A DNA stretch of 64,000 nucleotides from UBA5078 sp033721235. Lineage in GTDB: Bacteria; Pseudomonadota; Gammaproteobacteria; Pseudomonadales; Pseudohongiellaceae. Shown one piece after another: positions 32,380 through 39,966 of this stretch. The stretch spans positions 62,001 through 126,000 of the forward strand of contig JAWWAY010000001.1 of assembly GCA_033721235.1 (NCBI GenBank). The letters are read 5' to 3'. Made by a program: the position numbers and the translations under genes. Below the pieces are notes generated by a model. That model searched no databases. It was not told where the DNA came from and saw only the letters and a program-made list of their open reading frames with translations. Position 1 is the first letter of the stretch; every line of letters begins with the position of its first letter.

Positions 32380-32424
32380 CTTTTAACCAATTGGTCGTGC
32401 GTTCGAGTCGCACACGACCCACCA
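32380..32424 (+). other. Attachment site: 3' half of tRNA-Lys(UUU)
   Basis: The stretch begins with the anticodon loop CTTTTAA and runs through the variable region, the T arm (GTTCGAGTC) and the acceptor end CACGACCC plus ACCA. The 5' half of the tRNA is absent. This is what is left when a phage integrates into a tRNA gene and restores it at its other end. The intact tRNA-Lys and integrase should lie to the left of the window. Confidence 0.85.
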
Positions 32425-32447
32425 TTTTTGCAAGAAATCAAACACTT

Positions 32448-32474
32448 AAAGCATCCTTTGTGATGCTTTTTTTG
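32448..32474 (+). terminator. tRNA terminator
   Basis: AAAGCATC (32448-32455) and GATGCTTT (32462-32469) form a stem with loop CTTTGT, followed by Ts. It is the original terminator of the tRNA-Lys gene and lies just outside the prophage. Confidence 0.85.
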
Positions 32475-32806
32475 TGCCTGGAATTTCTCCAAACATCTTC
32501 TTTCCTACACTATTTAATTCCGATTTGAGTGCAGCAAGCGACAGCGCAGTATAGGGGCTATTCCTTTTGTCGTTGTCCAATGTTATATGAGCGCGCTCGC
32601 TTGCCTGTTCTTAATAACTTTGCGTAAACTTCTTGTACTCTAAGCTGAGGAGACTTATCTGAGTGAGACTCACTTTGGTAATTGGGAGTTCTGACAGAGT
32701 TGCATCGAAACAATTCTTAAAAATGGATATAGATTGTTTTTATGGACTTCGTCGAAAATTTGCGCGAATGTACGCTTTTGCAAGTCCTTAAATCATGGAG
32801 AGATTA
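32475..32806. other. Gap of about 330 bases, no gene seen
   Basis: The first chromosomal DNA beyond the attachment site is AT-rich and has no clear promoter or repeat apart from a weak TTGCAT/TAAAAA pair around 32701-32724. Nothing else can be supported. Confidence 0.4.
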
Positions 32807-33184
32807 ATGCGCTTTATACTTGGTGTTCTTCTAGCGGTTAGCCCTTTAGCTTGTTTCTCACAAGATTATAGTGGCGTTTGGTCTTTTGGATTAGCGCCAA
32901 GCTCAGACTACTTCACGATCAATCAAAACTCCTCTGAACTGCTGGTATCTTGGTTAGATGTCGAGACTGGGTCATGGAAAGCCTATCAGGGCGAACTCGA
33001 AGGAACGGAGGCGGCGTTAAGTTCTATCTATTTTCCTAATGGTGAGTGTTCCACTCTTCGCCTAAATTTTGAATCGGATGTGCTTTCCAACTCGAGTATT
33101 TCTGTAGTGCCTTGTCCCTCCTCTGAGGGGGCGGTTGGATACAGCGGTTACGCTTTTTATTTTACTATGCACAAAGTCTTTTAG
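32807..33184 (+). CDS. Secreted protein of unknown function, 125 aa
   Basis: The signal peptide is MRFILGVLLAVSPLACFSQ. The mature part is short, Ser-rich and beta-like, starting DYSGVWSFGLAPSSDYFTI, with two Cys residues (GECSTL and VVPCPS) that could pair. I use the second ATG at 32807 because GGAGA lies ahead of it. It is probably a small periplasmic lipocalin-like or META-like domain, but no family is clear. Confidence 0.6.
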   Translation: MRFILGVLLAVSPLACFSQDYSGVWSFGLAPSSDYFTINQNSSELLVSWLDVETGSWKAYQGELEGTEAALSSIYFPNGECSTLRLNFESDVLSNSSISVVPCPSSEGAVGYSGYAFYFTMHKVF

Positions 33185-33288
33185 CGTCCAGGCTTGGACC
33201 TCCTCTATTTGCACAAAGAGCCTAGCTTGGGGAATTATCCTACGAGTAGGCAGGCAAAAAATGATGTAGTAGAACCGTTTATTAAATT

Positions 33289-34410
33289 ATGGATATGAAA
33301 AAGATGGAAATAAAAACGGCAATAAATAATGTGTTCTTGCTGTTGTGGCTGATGATGGCTCCGGCTTGGGCAAACGATACTTTCGACATGGACGCCTTCA
33401 GAGCGGACTACGAAAGCTACGAAACTCTAGCGACAGAGGAAAGATGGGTAGAGTCTTTGAATATTGCCAAGAGGCTCTATGAGCAGGGCTTAGAGGTATT
33501 TGGGGATGAGTCCGAGGAGGCAGCTGCACTTAGTTACAATTATGCGATGAATCTAATTAGAACAAGAAAGCAAGAAGATGCGGTACCTGTTCTTGAAGAT
33601 ACCATTGATATTTATGAGGCAGTATTTGGCAAAGATGCGGTTGAGCTTATAGAGATATACCAACTGCTTGGCGATTCCTACTCTGTTCTTTCTGAGTCAC
33701 GAAAAAAAGCGCGAAGCTATAACGCGGCTCTAGAGATTGTTGAGAATCACTTTGGCCGTGAGTCTTTAAACTATGCTCAGTTGTCTTTTCATACGGGTAC
33801 TCGTTTGAATATCACTACTCGCTCAACTCGTGCAGAAAGGTATTTGGAAGAAGCTCATCGTATATTTGAAGAGTTAACTGGACGCGACTCTTCAAGTACA
33901 GCTTACGCCGCTTTTGAGCTAGGAAGATATTACTTAGGTAGAGGAAAGGCAGAGGAGTCAGTTGATTACTTCACGAAGGCTCTTGCTGCGTTTGAAACCA
34001 TGGAAGGGCCAATGCCAGACTTAGGGTTAACGACACATGCTTTTCTAGTGCAGGTTTATTCCCAGCTTGATCAACCAGATTTGGCTACTCAGCATAGCCT
34101 TGCTATAGGTCGGCTTACACCTTCCGCACCCGATCAGGAAATGAACCCTATTTTTACTGTGGCGCCACAGTATCCTATGGAGCTAGCCATGGCAGGGGAG
34201 CAAGGATGGGCACGGCTAGAGTTTGATGTTAACGAAGATGGTACTGTAAGCAATATACAAGCTGTTGACTTTGAAGGCGGAGAAGCTTTTGAAAAAAGTG
34301 CTATTGAGGCCGTCAAGAAATTTAGATTCGCACCCAGGTTTGTCGATGGCGAGCCGGTTAAGGTCGAAGGTGTCCAGTACGTCATGCGCTTTGAATTGCA
34401 ACTTGACTAG
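33289..34410 (+). CDS. TPR protein with TonB C-terminal domain
   Basis: The protein has 373 residues. A signal peptide (about 1-28, ending APAWA) is followed by tetratricopeptide repeats (about 40-270, with EEAAALSYNYAMNLIRTRKQ and AAFELGRYYLGRGKAEESVD). The last 80 residues form a TonB C-terminal fold (YPMELAMAGEQGWARLEFDV, then AVKKFRFAPRF and GVQYVMRFELQL). The N-terminal helix looks cleaved rather than anchored, so this is probably a periplasmic protein that uses the TonB-like domain for binding rather than energy transfer. Confidence 0.8.
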   Translation: MDMKKMEIKTAINNVFLLLWLMMAPAWANDTFDMDAFRADYESYETLATEERWVESLNIAKRLYEQGLEVFGDESEEAAALSYNYAMNLIRTRKQEDAVPVLEDTIDIYEAVFGKDAVELIEIYQLLGDSYSVLSESRKKARSYNAALEIVENHFGRESLNYAQLSFHTGTRLNITTRSTRAERYLEEAHRIFEELTGRDSSSTAYAAFELGRYYLGRGKAEESVDYFTKALAAFETMEGPMPDLGLTTHAFLVQVYSQLDQPDLATQHSLAIGRLTPSAPDQEMNPIFTVAPQYPMELAMAGEQGWARLEFDVNEDGTVSNIQAVDFEGGEAFEKSAIEAVKKFRFAPRFVDGEPVKVEGVQYVMRFELQLD

Positions 34411-34418
34411 GAACTCCT

Positions 34419-34426
34419 GGGGTCAG
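34419..34426. repeat. Half copy of the GGGGTCAGACCCC repeat
   Basis: GGGGTCAG followed by AAAC matches the left half of the palindrome found at 37-40 kb. It lies just after the TPR/TonB gene. Confidence 0.4.
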
Positions 34427-34509
34427 AAACGGTAGTCCCTTAGCTTGTGCAGTTTATGCGTGTCTGTTGCGCTCTATTGTAAAAAGTAAATAAGAATCTG
34501 AGGTGGAGT

Positions 34510-34800
34510 ATGTCTAGAGATAAGCGCTGGCTACAAGTAACGTTCATCATCACTCTCTCCCTTATCCTGGCTGCCTGCGCAACCCAACCAGAGGCTAGCG
34601 TAGATGGTCGCCTTATGGGGTTCTTTAAGGGCTTGCTAGATGGCTTTCTAATTCTCTTTAGCCTAATCGCTAGCATTTTTATGGATGTGCGCGTTTATTC
34701 CTATCCCAACGCGGGCTTCTTTTACGATTTAGGGTTCTTCTTTGGTGCCTCTTCTTTTCTTGGAGGCAGCGGAGCTGGGGCTTGCAAAGGCGCAAAATAG
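34510..34800 (+). CDS. Small lipoprotein with hydrophobic C-terminus
   Basis: The protein has 96 residues. The lipobox LILAACATQ gives Cys23 as the lipidated residue. The rest contains a strongly hydrophobic helix (FLILFSLIASIFM) and an aromatic/Gly-rich tail (SYPNAGFFYDLGFFFGAS). I have no function for it. It follows the TonB-domain gene in the same direction with its own GAGG site. Confidence 0.65.
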   Translation: MSRDKRWLQVTFIITLSLILAACATQPEASVDGRLMGFFKGLLDGFLILFSLIASIFMDVRVYSYPNAGFFYDLGFFFGASSFLGGSGAGACKGAK

Positions 34801-34895
34801 GAACAAGAAAACTCAGGCCATATTTACATATGGCGTATAGGGCAGGAATGACTAGCTTTATTATTAAAAGGATATTTAATTTCGGGAAAAATAGG

Positions 34896-35780
34896 ATGAT
34901 TAAAAGCCTTACAAGCGTTGTTGCATTGGTCGGACTTATTTCAGGAGCCTCATACGCTCAAGAATCACCATGTCGAGATATCGATATAAGAGATAATCGG
35001 GCTTATGTAAGCATTGATATCGGGGAGAAGCAGTATCCTGCGATGTTGACTACATCAAATGTTGGCATGAGTGTCTCTCGTGGACTTGCCAAGGAACTAG
35101 ACTTAGAAGTTCTGCGGGATTCCAGAGTCGGAGTAGTGGGTCATTTCGGTGAGGCTCAAACTGGTTACTATGTGCAGAAATTAAAATTCACTTTGTTTGG
35201 TAAAGAACTTGAGGGTGATAATCTTTTTGTCTCTAATGGATATCGATCAGAGCTTTCAGTGTCTTTGAGGCTTTTTTCGGATTCCATTGTGCAGCTGGAT
35301 ATCCCGAAATCCAAAGTCTGCTTTTATCCAAGAAAGGCCATTGATCTGTGGGAAATTAAAAACATTAGAATGGATAGTGATTCGAAGTTTGGCACTCCAG
35401 TTGTTCAAACTAAATTACAAAACAAGCATATTTGGTTAAAGATTTCTCCCGAGTACACTGGAGGCGTTATTATCGATTCAGTTGTAGCGGACTCACTGGG
35501 CTTGTACGAGCAAGACGGTCTTAAAGAGAATCGGGATGGACTGAGTTGGTCCGGAATTTTACCGGAGTTTACATTTGGGCCGTATGAGCTTGCCAATGTG
35601 TCGGTTTCGTTTCCGAAAAAGGGTGTAGAAGAAAATTTAACGACTCGTAATAGAACGGCTACCGGCACGCATATCAGAAGCAGTACTGCTAGCCGAGGCG
35701 AAATTGGCATGGACGTATTGCGTCATTTCCTCCTGACAATGGACTTGGAAAAGGAAATAATGCATATCTATGCGGAGTAA
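34896..35780 (+). CDS. Secreted protein with degenerate aspartic-protease-like fold
   Basis: The protein has 294 residues. The signal peptide is MIKSLTSVVALVGLISGASYA. The sequence follows the retropepsin-like layout: a first lobe with YPAMLTTSNVGMSVSRGLA where an active enzyme would have DTG, and a C-terminal GEIGMDVLRHFLLTMDLE block typical of this family. The catalytic Asp is missing at the expected place, so it is probably not an active protease. The ATG at 34896 precedes a clean signal peptide; the frame is open further upstream without one. Confidence 0.6.
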   Translation: MIKSLTSVVALVGLISGASYAQESPCRDIDIRDNRAYVSIDIGEKQYPAMLTTSNVGMSVSRGLAKELDLEVLRDSRVGVVGHFGEAQTGYYVQKLKFTLFGKELEGDNLFVSNGYRSELSVSLRLFSDSIVQLDIPKSKVCFYPRKAIDLWEIKNIRMDSDSKFGTPVVQTKLQNKHIWLKISPEYTGGVIIDSVVADSLGLYEQDGLKENRDGLSWSGILPEFTFGPYELANVSVSFPKKGVEENLTTRNRTATGTHIRSSTASRGEIGMDVLRHFLLTMDLEKEIMHIYAE

Positions 35781-35795
35781 GAACCGGGGCCAGGT

Positions 35796-35825
35796 TCGGA
35801 CCCTTATAATATTACAAGGGTCCGA
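35796..35825. terminator. Bidirectional hairpin between convergent genes
   Basis: TCGGACCCTT (35796-35805) and AAGGGTCCGA (35816-35825) form a perfect 10-base-pair stem with an AT-rich loop between two converging genes. There is no long T run, but the position fits transcription ending from both sides. Confidence 0.55.
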
Positions 35826-35842
35826 TCACAATTAAGATGATT

Positions 35843-36857
35843 CTAGTTATTAGGGTCGGAGCTTAAAAACTCGATAAGGTTCGCGTGGTATTCATCTGGA
35901 ATTTCAAAATGTGGGTTGTGTCCCACGCCTGGGTAAAGCTTTAGAGAGGCATTTTGTAAAGTCTCTGATACTTGTCTGGCGAGGTCTGGGTAATTACGAG
36001 TAAGCCGGTCCTCAGATCCCCCCATTACCAGTGCCTTAGTGTCAATGTGTTGCCAGTCGTATACTACTGGATCGAAGTAAAGGATATGCATTTGCCATGC
36101 GCGAATCTTGGCAAGTAATGGCCACTCCGCAATCAGTGTTTGTCCGTATTGAAGCCTTACCCACTCTAGGTACTCGTTTTTCCAAGTCGGGTAGTAAGTC
36201 ATATGATTGCGCAGTATTGATTGGTAGCTAGTGCCAAGAGTCGATTCATACATTTGCTCGATATCGCGCCAAGGGCGACCAGGGCGAGTATCAGTGAGGC
36301 CAATCTGATTCACTAGAACCAAATGGCTCGTTGTGTCTGGGTAGGTCATGGCGAATCGGCTTGCGACCATACCGCCCCATGGAATGGCCGACAATTGCCG
36401 CGGTTTCTACACCTACATGCTCAAGTAAGCGCTTGGAATCGAGTGCAAATATATGCAAATTGTAGGGGATATCTAGTTTAGAAGAGCGGCCATAGCCGAT
36501 ACGATCAGGCACAAGCACGCGAAAGCCCGCTTCGCTAAGCGCTTTGATTGTGGGCGTGAAGCCAATGCCGGCGAAGTTCATTCCATGGAAAAGCATAACG
36601 GTCTGGCCGTTTGCTGTACCCTCTGGCGCCACATCCATATAGGCCATTTTGCCGTCTTTACCGAAGTGCCTAGTTTCCATGTAGTTAACTGGATAAGGGT
36701 AGGGAATCTCTTCAAACGTTGAAGAAATGGGGCCCCAATCTGCGGGCGCCTCTCTTGGCGGTGTTTCTGCTTGGGCAACTACCTTAAATGATGTTGCAGT
36801 GATTAAAATGCTGGTCAAAAAAACTGCCAGCAGCCGTGCTGAGGGTCTCGGTAACAT
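35843..36857 (-). pseudogene. Alpha/beta hydrolase, frameshifted
   Basis: Two reading frames join into one alpha/beta hydrolase. The first part (start 36857 after AGGAG, with a signal peptide) runs to the nucleophile elbow VGHSMG. It then shifts, and the rest (GGMVASRFAMTYPDTTSHLV through VMGGSEDRLTRNYPD and GVGHNPHFEIP) continues in the other frame, supplying the Asp and His regions. A run of four Cs on the plus strand (36375-36378) with one base too many explains the shift. It may be a true inactivating mutation or a sequencing error; otherwise the enzyme looks intact. Confidence 0.8.
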
Positions 36858-37012
36858 TGCTCGCTCCTGTGGTGGAAATAACTGCAAACTAGAGTATCAC
36901 TAGCCGTTCATTCACAGGACTTGCGGAGAAAACAACTAACATACAAAACCTTCTTTCTATCGAAAATACAATTTTTTAGCTTAGGTATATTCGGCATATA
37001 TTCGGTATATTC

Positions 37013-37025
37013 GGGGTCAGACCCC
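37013..37025. repeat. GGGGTCAGACCCC palindrome
   Basis: Perfect copy, followed by AAATTT. It is one of the clustered copies in the 37-40 kb region. Confidence 0.8.
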
Positions 37026-37112
37026 AAATTTGATAGGCTCTCGATTTGATGCAATGGGGCGTCAGTTCTAGGCATTACCGATATGAACGGCATGAGCGAG
37101 TTGTGTGGATTT

Positions 37113-37125
37113 GGGGTCAGACCCC
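37113..37125. repeat. GGGGTCAGACCCC palindrome
   Basis: Perfect copy flanked by TT and AAATTG, 100 bases after the previous one. A variant, GGGGGCGGACCCC, follows at 37152-37164. Confidence 0.8.
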
Positions 37126-37532
37126 AAATTGAGGAGTATTCGGGAGCATTCGGGGGCGGACCCCAATTCTTATCGGTATGAGCGCGTTCATCCTCTTCAA
37201 GTTTGCAAGTCGCTTATAGCGGCTTCGCGTTGTATTTCGGTGTGCATGAAGTCTTTGAGCGGGCGCGCTGAGATTGCTCGTGACGCAGCAAAAAAGAGTT
37301 AGGAGTCGAAAAGGTGCTGACCAGGCTATAAGAAGCAAGCCTTGAATATTTACAGTCAGGAGCACGACATATGTTATGCGCTTCCAGATTGTCTCTCGAT
37401 AAAGGTCGAGAGTGATACTCTAGGCAATGAATAACGAATTTACACGGTCTAGGCTAGTGAGTAAGCAATGCTTACCTTTGCTTGGGCTTTAGGTAAGACG
37501 TAAATATAACATCTAACTCAGGGAGTTTAAGA

Positions 37533-37994
37533 ATGCTAAAACGTTTAACGAGTACCGTGATACTAATGGCTACACTTTGTTATGCTAGTTTTTCCGTGGC
37601 ACAGGATGAAGTCATGACCTACGCCTTGGCAGAACAGGCAATTGAAGCGGTAGAGGCTTCTGCAAAAGAAAACGGCTGGAACTTAACCATGATTGTGACC
37701 GATAGCGCTGGTGTGCCCGTGATGTTGCGCCGAATGGATGGTGCATCGTCGCGTACCTACGACATCGCGACTCGTAAGGCCATGACGGTTATTGCAAGTG
37801 GTATGACCACCGGCGAGTACGGCGCCAAGCTGCAAGCTGGCGAAGTGGAAGAAATTGAAAACGGCATTACCTTTGCCGGTGGTGTCCCTGTTTTCCGTGA
37901 CGGAGAGCTGATTGGAGCCATTGCCACTAGTGGTGCTAGGGCCGCTGAGGATGAAATAGCATCCAATGCGGGTGTTGCCGCAATCGGAAACTAA
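37533..37994 (+). CDS. HbpS/GlcG family (DUF336) secreted protein
   Basis: The protein has 153 residues. A signal peptide (ending FSVAQ) is followed by the GlcG/HbpS fold: MIVTDSAGVPVMLRRMDGA, then RKAMTVIASGMTTGEYG and a GGVPVFRDGELIGAIATSGA block. Members bind haem or cobalamin-type ligands or act in small-molecule sensing, but no ligand can be read here. A GGGAG site lies near the start. It stands alone. Confidence 0.85.
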   Translation: MLKRLTSTVILMATLCYASFSVAQDEVMTYALAEQAIEAVEASAKENGWNLTMIVTDSAGVPVMLRRMDGASSRTYDIATRKAMTVIASGMTTGEYGAKLQAGEVEEIENGITFAGGVPVFRDGELIGAIATSGARAAEDEIASNAGVAAIGN

Positions 37995-38149
37995 AGCTAT
38001 TAGCTGGGAGCGAGTATTTCTCGCTTCCAGTCTTCCACCTTATGATTAAATTTTCGTTCTTCCCTGTATTGTTCTAAAATCCCTCTTTTTGCTCTTATCT
38101 AATTTATGCTCGCCTAGTGGCAATTAGGCTTTGTCTTGGAAGAACTTCA

Positions 38150-38665
38150 TTGAATCAATCTAAATCCTTAGCAATAGGGCTTTGTAACCCTAAAAGCCCC
38201 GCTAATGTAGGGGCGGTATTGCGTGCAGCGGGCTGTTACAGCGTGGGCAAGATTTTCTACACTGGTACGCGCTTTACAATGGCATCTAAGTATCAAACTG
38301 ACCCTCAGCGCGTTAGCAATAAGGTATCTATTGATGAGGTTGACTCATTTATTCCGCTGAAAGAGCAATACAAAAAACTTGTTTGTATCGAGTTAGTGGA
38401 AGGGGCCATCCCACTGCCTGAATTCGATCATCCAGAAAACGCCCTATATATTTTTGGCCCAGAAGACGGCTCGGTACCACAAAAGCTTGTGGATGAGTGC
38501 GATGCGGTCGTGTATATCCCTACAGAGGGGTGTATGAATTTGGCGGCTACTGTTAATGTTTTGCTCTATGACCGTTTGGCGAAACAAGACTTGGACATCG
38601 ACCACATTGAGCAGGTTCGCAATAATCGCGACGGCAATAACCGTTTGGTGCACCGAAAAGGTTAA
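38150..38665 (+). CDS. TrmH/SpoU-family RNA 2'-O-methyltransferase
   Basis: The protein has about 171 residues. It has the SPOUT knot motifs: NPKSPANVGAVLRAAGCYSV (motif 1), ALYIFGPEDGSVPQ (motif 2) and VVYIPTEGCMNLAATVNVLLYDR (motif 3). It methylates a ribose in tRNA or rRNA with S-adenosylmethionine; the exact target cannot be read. I prefer the TTG at 38150 with GGAAG upstream because homologous sequence begins there; a GTG at 38117 is possible. Confidence 0.85.
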   Translation: MNQSKSLAIGLCNPKSPANVGAVLRAAGCYSVGKIFYTGTRFTMASKYQTDPQRVSNKVSIDEVDSFIPLKEQYKKLVCIELVEGAIPLPEFDHPENALYIFGPEDGSVPQKLVDECDAVVYIPTEGCMNLAATVNVLLYDRLAKQDLDIDHIEQVRNNRDGNNRLVHRKG

Positions 38666-38756
38666 TGCGGCGACTTACATCGGCGTCAGGCCGATACGGC
38701 CAGTCTGTAATACCACGGCGGGCTCGAGTATTTGATTCACACAATCAAGAGGCAAT

Positions 38757-38969
38757 ATGAACGAAATCATTCTTACTAAAGAACCCGTTGAGCTATTCAA
38801 GATACTCAAGTTTGAGAATATTGCCTCTAGTGGAGGGGAAGCCAAAGCGCTTATTGAGCAGGGAGCTGTGCAGCTAAACGGAGAAACTGAAACCCGTAAG
38901 CGCAAGAAGATCGTGTCGGGCGATGTTATCGACTGCCTTGGGCAGCAATACAAAATATCTCTCGCTTAA
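38757..38969 (+). CDS. ybcJ: S4-domain RNA-binding protein, YbcJ-like
   Basis: The protein has 70 residues and is nearly all one S4 domain: VELFKILKFENIASSGGEAK, ALIEQGAVQLNGETETRKRKK and SGDVIDCLGQQY. It matches the YbcJ/YaaA type of single S4 proteins that bind RNA, probably ribosome-associated. It lies 91 bases after the methyltransferase gene. Confidence 0.85.
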   Translation: MNEIILTKEPVELFKILKFENIASSGGEAKALIEQGAVQLNGETETRKRKKIVSGDVIDCLGQQYKISLA

Positions 38970-38992
38970 GCTGACGTTATGGTAGGTCTATT

Positions 38993-39208
38993 TTGAATCA
39001 GTTGAACCCCAAAAAATTAATGCACAGCAAGTGGACGGCGGTTAGGCCACAGAACTCGGAGAAACACTTCATGGTAAGCGAAGTGGAGTACGACGAGGAG
39101 GGTAATGTGTTGTCCACTGTTATCGAGGCAGTGCTAACAAAACGCTGCAGGCCAATTGACTGGCGCGAACTTAAAGACATTAGCGTCTGGCTGCACGGCT
39201 GGAAATAA
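38993..39208 (+). CDS. Trp-rich small protein (TIGR02450-like)
   Basis: The protein has 71 residues. The pattern NPKKLMHSKWTAVRPQNSEKHFMV and the ending DWRELKDISVWLHGWK is that of the short Trp-rich family TIGR02450, whose function is unknown. The start is a TTG. It follows the S4 gene by 23 bases in the same direction. Confidence 0.85.
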   Translation: MNQLNPKKLMHSKWTAVRPQNSEKHFMVSEVEYDEEGNVLSTVIEAVLTKRCRPIDWRELKDISVWLHGWK

Positions 39209-39214
39209 ACATTT

Positions 39215-39227
39215 GGGGTCAGACCCC
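39215..39227. repeat. GGGGTCAGACCCC palindrome
   Basis: Perfect copy directly after the Trp-rich gene, flanked by TTT and AAA, so the symmetry extends further. Confidence 0.8.
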
Positions 39228-39247
39228 AAAATTGAGAATCAATAAAT

Positions 39248-39664
39248 ATGCGAGCGAAATTAGCAGAAGACATTCAAGCACTGACCCAGTTGATCATCGA
39301 AGCCAATGACGCTGGCGATGAAGCAGCAGAAGAGGCGACTTACGAGCGATTACGGCAGTTGTGCCATGACAGCCGCAATAGTAATCGTAACCACCCCTTA
39401 CAATGGGAAGCATTAGGTGATTTTGCAGCCTCTTTTGATGACGCCGTAGCCGCCTATGAAGAGGGTTTGCAGCTAGCACAAAAATTCAAAATGCAGGATT
39501 TTATTGCCTCCATTCAATTTGCCTTGGCCGAAGCCTTCCATCATAACGGTGACGATGCTAAAGCCAGAGAGTGGCTCGCAAGTGCCGAAGACGCCGTCCA
39601 GAGTTGCGATGACTACCAGCTAAAAGGTGCTATCACCGAATTCCGCACCGAATTAGATTCCTAA
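39248..39664 (+). CDS. TPR-like cytoplasmic protein, 138 aa
   Basis: This is an acidic, all-helical protein with no signal peptide. Helix pairs such as HPLQWEALGDFAASFDDAVA, YEEGLQLAQKFKMQDFIASI and FALAEAFHHNGDDAKAREWL fit tetratricopeptide repeats. It is probably a small protein-binding adaptor; partners are unknown. It starts 20 bases after a palindromic repeat with no clear ribosome site. Confidence 0.65.
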   Translation: MRAKLAEDIQALTQLIIEANDAGDEAAEEATYERLRQLCHDSRNSNRNHPLQWEALGDFAASFDDAVAAYEEGLQLAQKFKMQDFIASIQFALAEAFHHNGDDAKAREWLASAEDAVQSCDDYQLKGAITEFRTELDS

Positions 39665-39677
39665 TTTGGGTAATTTT

Positions 39678-39690
39678 GGGGTCAGACCCC
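39678..39690. repeat. GGGGTCAGACCCC palindrome
   Basis: Perfect copy in the gap before nadA. Confidence 0.8.
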
Positions 39691-39786
39691 GAAACACACA
39701 ACGACAAAATTAGGGTTCGACCCGGCATACAGCCTGCTACAAGCCGCTTTCTGTAAGCTTCCCATAGGATATTCAGTTGCAAGTTT

Positions 39787-39799
39787 GGGGTCAGACCCC
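39787..39799. repeat. GGGGTCAGACCCC palindrome
   Basis: Perfect copy, 109 bases after the previous one. It is the last of the cluster. Confidence 0.8.
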
Positions 39800-39966
39800 G
39801 ATTTATGCGGATTTGTGTTGTTTTTTGGTCACTCTAGTCACCGCTGGCGAAAAAGGCGATAATTCCGCTTCTAAATTCATTAAATTGTAATAAGTCGGCT
39901 ATTTGAGCGACTGTTTGACTATATCTGGGAGCAGGGCACCAGTGTTTGCTGGGCAGCCCACAGAAT

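Larger units (their letters stand above)
36858..37532. other. 675-base gap with palindromic repeats
   Basis: No gene is seen. It holds three short direct copies of TATATTCGG (about 36987-37015), two perfect GGGGTCAGACCCC palindromes (37013-37025 and 37113-37125) and a variant (37152-37164). The copies are flanked by related A/T-rich arms and by CGGTATGAGCG-type stretches. It looks like an accumulation of REP-type elements. Confidence 0.6.
39665..39966. other. 300-base gap with two palindromes
   Basis: It holds GGGGTCAGACCCC at 39678-39690 and 39787-39799, each followed by CGA rather than AAA. The nadA promoter should lie in its second half, but I see no clear -35/-10 pair. Confidence 0.5.

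Noticed and set aside
1..32424. Integrase, excisionase or a CRISPR array in the prophage
   Set aside because: No tyrosine or serine recombinase motif and no repeat-spacer pattern is visible. The integrase is expected left of the window.
32249..32425. N-terminal extension of the metzincin gene starting MVGRVRLERTT
   Set aside because: It is the antisense translation of the tRNA-Lys 3' half plus non-coding DNA. The signal peptide and start at 32248 define the real gene.
37105..37365. Short frames on both strands in the repeat-rich gap
   Set aside because: They run through the GGGGTCAGACCCC palindromes, have no ribosome sites and show no protein-like features.
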